The notes under the pieces: model-generated
The model's input: the letters and a program-made list of their open reading frames with translations, nothing else
Told to the model about the DNA's origin: nothing
Databases searched by the model: none
Part shown: in pieces, positions 5,901-6,894 of the stretch
Position numbering within the stretch: the stretch's first letter is position 1
Layout of the letters: each line of letters opens with the position of its first letter
DNA from: an uncultured Coriobacteriia bacterium
Lineage (GTDB): Bacteria > Actinomycetota > Coriobacteriia > Coriobacteriales > QAMH01
Assembly (NCBI GenBank): GCA_949283445.1
Contig: CASDTD010000052.1
Coordinates: forward strand, 1-6,894
Reading direction: 5' to 3'
Length of the DNA: 6,894 bases
Made by a program: the position numbers and the translations under genes

Positions 5901-6894
5901 GATGCCGTCCACGCGCGCTTGCGTCAAAGCGACCGCGTGTTCGCCGAAATCAAGCTCGACCAGATCATCGACCTGGCCGCCATCCGCATCCGCCTGCGCT
6001 CGCTTGCCTACGCGCTGCGTCAGCGTTCCGAGAAGAAAGACGTCACCGACATCGTTGACCTCACGTGGAAGTTCATGACCGAAGAGGAACTTGCCCGCGT
6101 GGAGAAATCCGAGGCCGAGCGCAAGCTGCGTCTGGCACAGGAGCAGGCGCGCATCCTCATCGGCGCACGCTATGGCAGCGGCAGGACGGTGCACGACGTG
6201 CTGCGCGAGCACATCGCCGAAGAGGCGGCCCGCAAGAGCAGGCTGCAGACGCGCGCGCCCGAACTGCACACGTTCGAGCTTTCCGCATTCCCGCTGCTCA
6301 ACGCCGACCAGGTTGCCGAACACCCGCACTCGGCGCTGGTCACCGCGCTTCAAGACGCCGGCTACGAGCTCATCGCCGATTTGGTGAGCGATCCGGTGCG
6401 AAACGCGCTTCCCGTCACGCACAGCATCGTGTTCGCACGTGGCTACGAGCTTGTCGAGTTCGCGACCTGGGACGAAGTTGCCGCGTTCGCGCGGGAGCTG
6501 CCCGGTGGCAACGTCTCGACGCTCGAGAGCCTGGACGCGCTTGCGGCAGAGCACGAGGCGGCTGTCGCCGCCCTGCAGCAGCAGGGGTTCGCGCTGGCGC
6601 CGGCAAATGCCGCGACCTGCTGTTTGGCGCTGGCCGACCAGATTGGCGCCGACGAGGTCTACTTCAGCGGCGAGCGCGGCGTTCTCTCGTTCTTTAACTG
6701 GGATGATGTTGAAGCATATGTCGCGTCGGCGGGGCTGGCGGCATGCGAGGGTGCTTCTTCCGGCTCAGGAGTCGGCACCCGCTCCAACGCTCCGACGACT
6801 GCAGCTGCGGAACTCGCGCCTTCGGCGCTCAGACAGTCCTCGCTCCCGCAGCCGTCTCCGCTCGTCGCTGCCTCCACTTCGCCGGCAGAAGCAC
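2979..6894 (+). CDS. Acyl-CoA dehydratase activase-related protein with tandem ATPase domains (3' end outside window)
   Basis: Open from ATG 2979 to the window edge: 1305 codons, no stop. ATPase domain 1 (about 1-255): GIDIGSKTIK at 5-14, EMGGEDTK at 100-107, CAGGTGGF at 123-130, RCAVFAKSDV with Cys162. ATPase domain 2 (about 320-570): GIDAGSTTMK at 321-330, MDIGGQDIK at 421-429, ACSSGCGS with Cys447 and Cys451, RCSTFMDSR with Cys486, QGGAFAND at 539-546. Then Cys618, 621, 625 and 651 (CxxCxxxC plus NRCERG); a DUF2229-type region with IGIPKALALYESYPFW from 694, Cys737/Cys744, GHPYHADPGINHGVD 890-904 and IIPRSFGCGIDA 960-971; a charged helical linker from 1033; two WDEV-type repeats; and a Ser/Ala/Pro-rich tail. 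By family knowledge it is an ATP-driven, iron-sulfur, cytoplasmic electron donor to an acyl-CoA dehydratase or reductase. No signal peptide or membrane segment is seen. No partner gene is in view, so the substrate is unknown. Confidence 0.95.
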   Translation, partial: MNHLGIDIGSKTIKLVCLDGESGATLFSSYQFHRSKVQQYLLSAIKSCLARCKDCEVQISVTGSAGMRVAELFDVPFVQEVVALRAAISAELPDTDVVLEMGGEDTKLVYLTGVPEQRMNTVCAGGTGGFIEMMASMMGTTTAHMQGLAAGATNIYPIASRCAVFAKSDVRPLLNAGAKKQDIAASVLRAVCTQAVAGLSAGRPITGKVALLGGPFEYIPEMKNAFCKVTGIDRKDVTVPKDAHLFVARGAALSASKSAPMSLAAFVEEVKEAPFASDEGIRSLPALFANQEEYDEFKQRHAACTVPRANIFRSAGDLFLGIDAGSTTMKIALVNEAGELCAFQYDWNEGDVTLSLPEMLQEIYKDVGFSYMDEKVIRRACVVGYGEDFCKEAYKIDMGEVETVAHLRAAREIEPDVDFLMDIGGQDIKCFYIRDGLIEDIVLNEACSSGCGSLFDSVARSMSMSKEALAGQALFAEHPVDLGTRCSTFMDSRVKHAQKEGATFGDIAAGVCWSTARNALFKVVRQPDFSKVGKHVVVQGGAFANDALLRAFELETGVEVTRPDLSELMGAWGAALLARDEWAELKKKDPDMAHRVRSSLLDSVDLGNFDKKRTTTRCELCPNNCRLMITTFFSKDDEDEETRTFVTGNRCERGAAAYRGTVEKVATPPNMIKAKSALIDSFDRGEQPDSAIKIGIPKALALYESYPFWKTFFNELGFAVVKGSESSEELFRAGMSCIPAEGACYPSKLVYGHCVDLSSKGADYLFVPYQGLDFARYGLAGVRFSSARRDCPLIEYMPDMVRENSQGTALEGQKYLMPDFRGADSSEACIEELVQTLAAAGLDVDAQGVARAWARAQEAYRGFFAKLQKANERVLARIDSGELPGALVPGHPYHADPGINHGVDEIVSELGYAVVECLDYGVADADEATADAADEGRWVSNAQLDAQISAGLAHKNLQLIIPRSFGCGIDAISADAVHARLRQSDRVFAEIKLDQIIDLAAIRIRLRSLAYALRQRSEKKDVTDIVDLTWKFMTEEELARVEKSEAERKLRLAQEQARILIGARYGSGRTVHDVLREHIAEEAARKSRLQTRAPELHTFELSAFPLLNADQVAEHPHSALVTALQDAGYELIADLVSDPVRNALPVTHSIVFARGYELVEFATWDEVAAFARELPGGNVSTLESLDALAAEHEAAVAALQQQGFALAPANAATCCLALADQIGADEVYFSGERGVLSFFNWDDVEAYVASAGLAACEGASSGSGVGTRSNAPTTAAAELAPSALRQSSLPQPSPLVAASTSPAEA
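4443..4742 (+). repeat. Paralogous DNA repeat, copy 2 (pairs with 1-300)
   Basis: This is the counterpart of the block at 1-300, aligned without gaps. The core 4527-4643 differs from 85-201 at three positions only, two of them synonymous and one an Ile/Val change. Flanking parts differ at many third positions, as expected for older paralogues. Confidence 0.9.
6327..6503 (+). repeat. C-terminal WDEV-type protein repeat 1 of gene 2
   Basis: Residues about 1117-1175. It has ALQDAGYELIADL near the start, HSIVFARGYELVEF in the middle and ATWDEVAAFAREL at the end (Trp codon 6468). It matches repeat 1 of the upstream gene in position and signature, which supports a shared C-terminal extension inherited by both copies. 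Confidence 0.7.
6558..6731 (+). repeat. C-terminal WDEV-type protein repeat 2 of gene 2
   Basis: Residues about 1194-1251. It opens AAVAALQQQGFALAPA and closes with EVYFSGERGVLSFFNWDDV (Trp codon 6699). It is followed by a low-complexity Ser/Ala/Pro/Thr-rich stretch (1252-1305), in the place where gene 1 has a long linker before its third repeat. A third repeat is therefore expected just beyond the window. Confidence 0.65.

Noticed and set aside
2910..6554. A 1214-codon open frame on the minus strand opposite gene 2
   Set aside because: It lies fully antisense to a gene with unmistakable family motifs along its length. Its product is a monotonous Arg/Ala/His/Val/Gly/Leu-rich string with no recognisable domain. 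Long antisense open frames are common opposite GC-rich genes with strong third-position bias.

Overview
The window is GC-rich and strongly biased to G/C in third codon positions. It is almost filled by two very large genes on the plus strand that are paralogues of each other. Both belong to the family of tandem-domain acyl-CoA dehydratase activases (BadF/BadG/BcrA/BcrD-type ATPase domains followed by a DUF2229-type region). These are multidomain relatives of HgdC, the activator of 2-hydroxyglutaryl-CoA dehydratase. The base composition and the presence of such genes in tandem suggest an anaerobe, plausibly a high-GC actinobacterium of the Coriobacteriia/Eggerthellales type. That placement is an inference from style and family, since no marker gene is present.

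Layout: (1) bases 1-2814 hold the 3' part of the first gene. Its first visible codon is already inside the second ATPase domain, so the true start lies upstream of the window. (2) Bases 2815-2978 are a 164-base gap with a strong Shine-Dalgarno sequence, an imperfect hairpin and a short direct repeat, but no convincing intrinsic terminator. (3) Bases 2979-6894 hold the 5' part of the second gene, which is open to the window edge (1305 codons without a stop). Together they show the whole architecture: ATPase domain 1, ATPase domain 2, a four-cysteine motif, a DUF2229-type region, a charged helical linker, and a C-terminal extension of roughly 60-residue repeats, each ending in a Trp-Asp/Lys-Glu/Asp-Val signature.

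Family knowledge: HgdC-type activators use ATP hydrolysis and a [4Fe-4S] cluster to push a low-potential electron from ferredoxin or flavodoxin into a 2-hydroxyacyl-CoA dehydratase or a benzoyl-CoA reductase-like partner. No dehydratase partner is visible here, so the substrate cannot be named. The most notable points are the C-terminal repeat extension in place of the 2-hydroxyacyl-CoA dehydratase-like end I expect in this family, the cysteine geometry that suggests one intramolecular iron-sulfur site, a near-identical DNA tract shared by the two copies, and a 13-codon insertion present only in the first copy. A 3.6-kb open frame on the minus strand opposite the second gene is judged to be a shadow.
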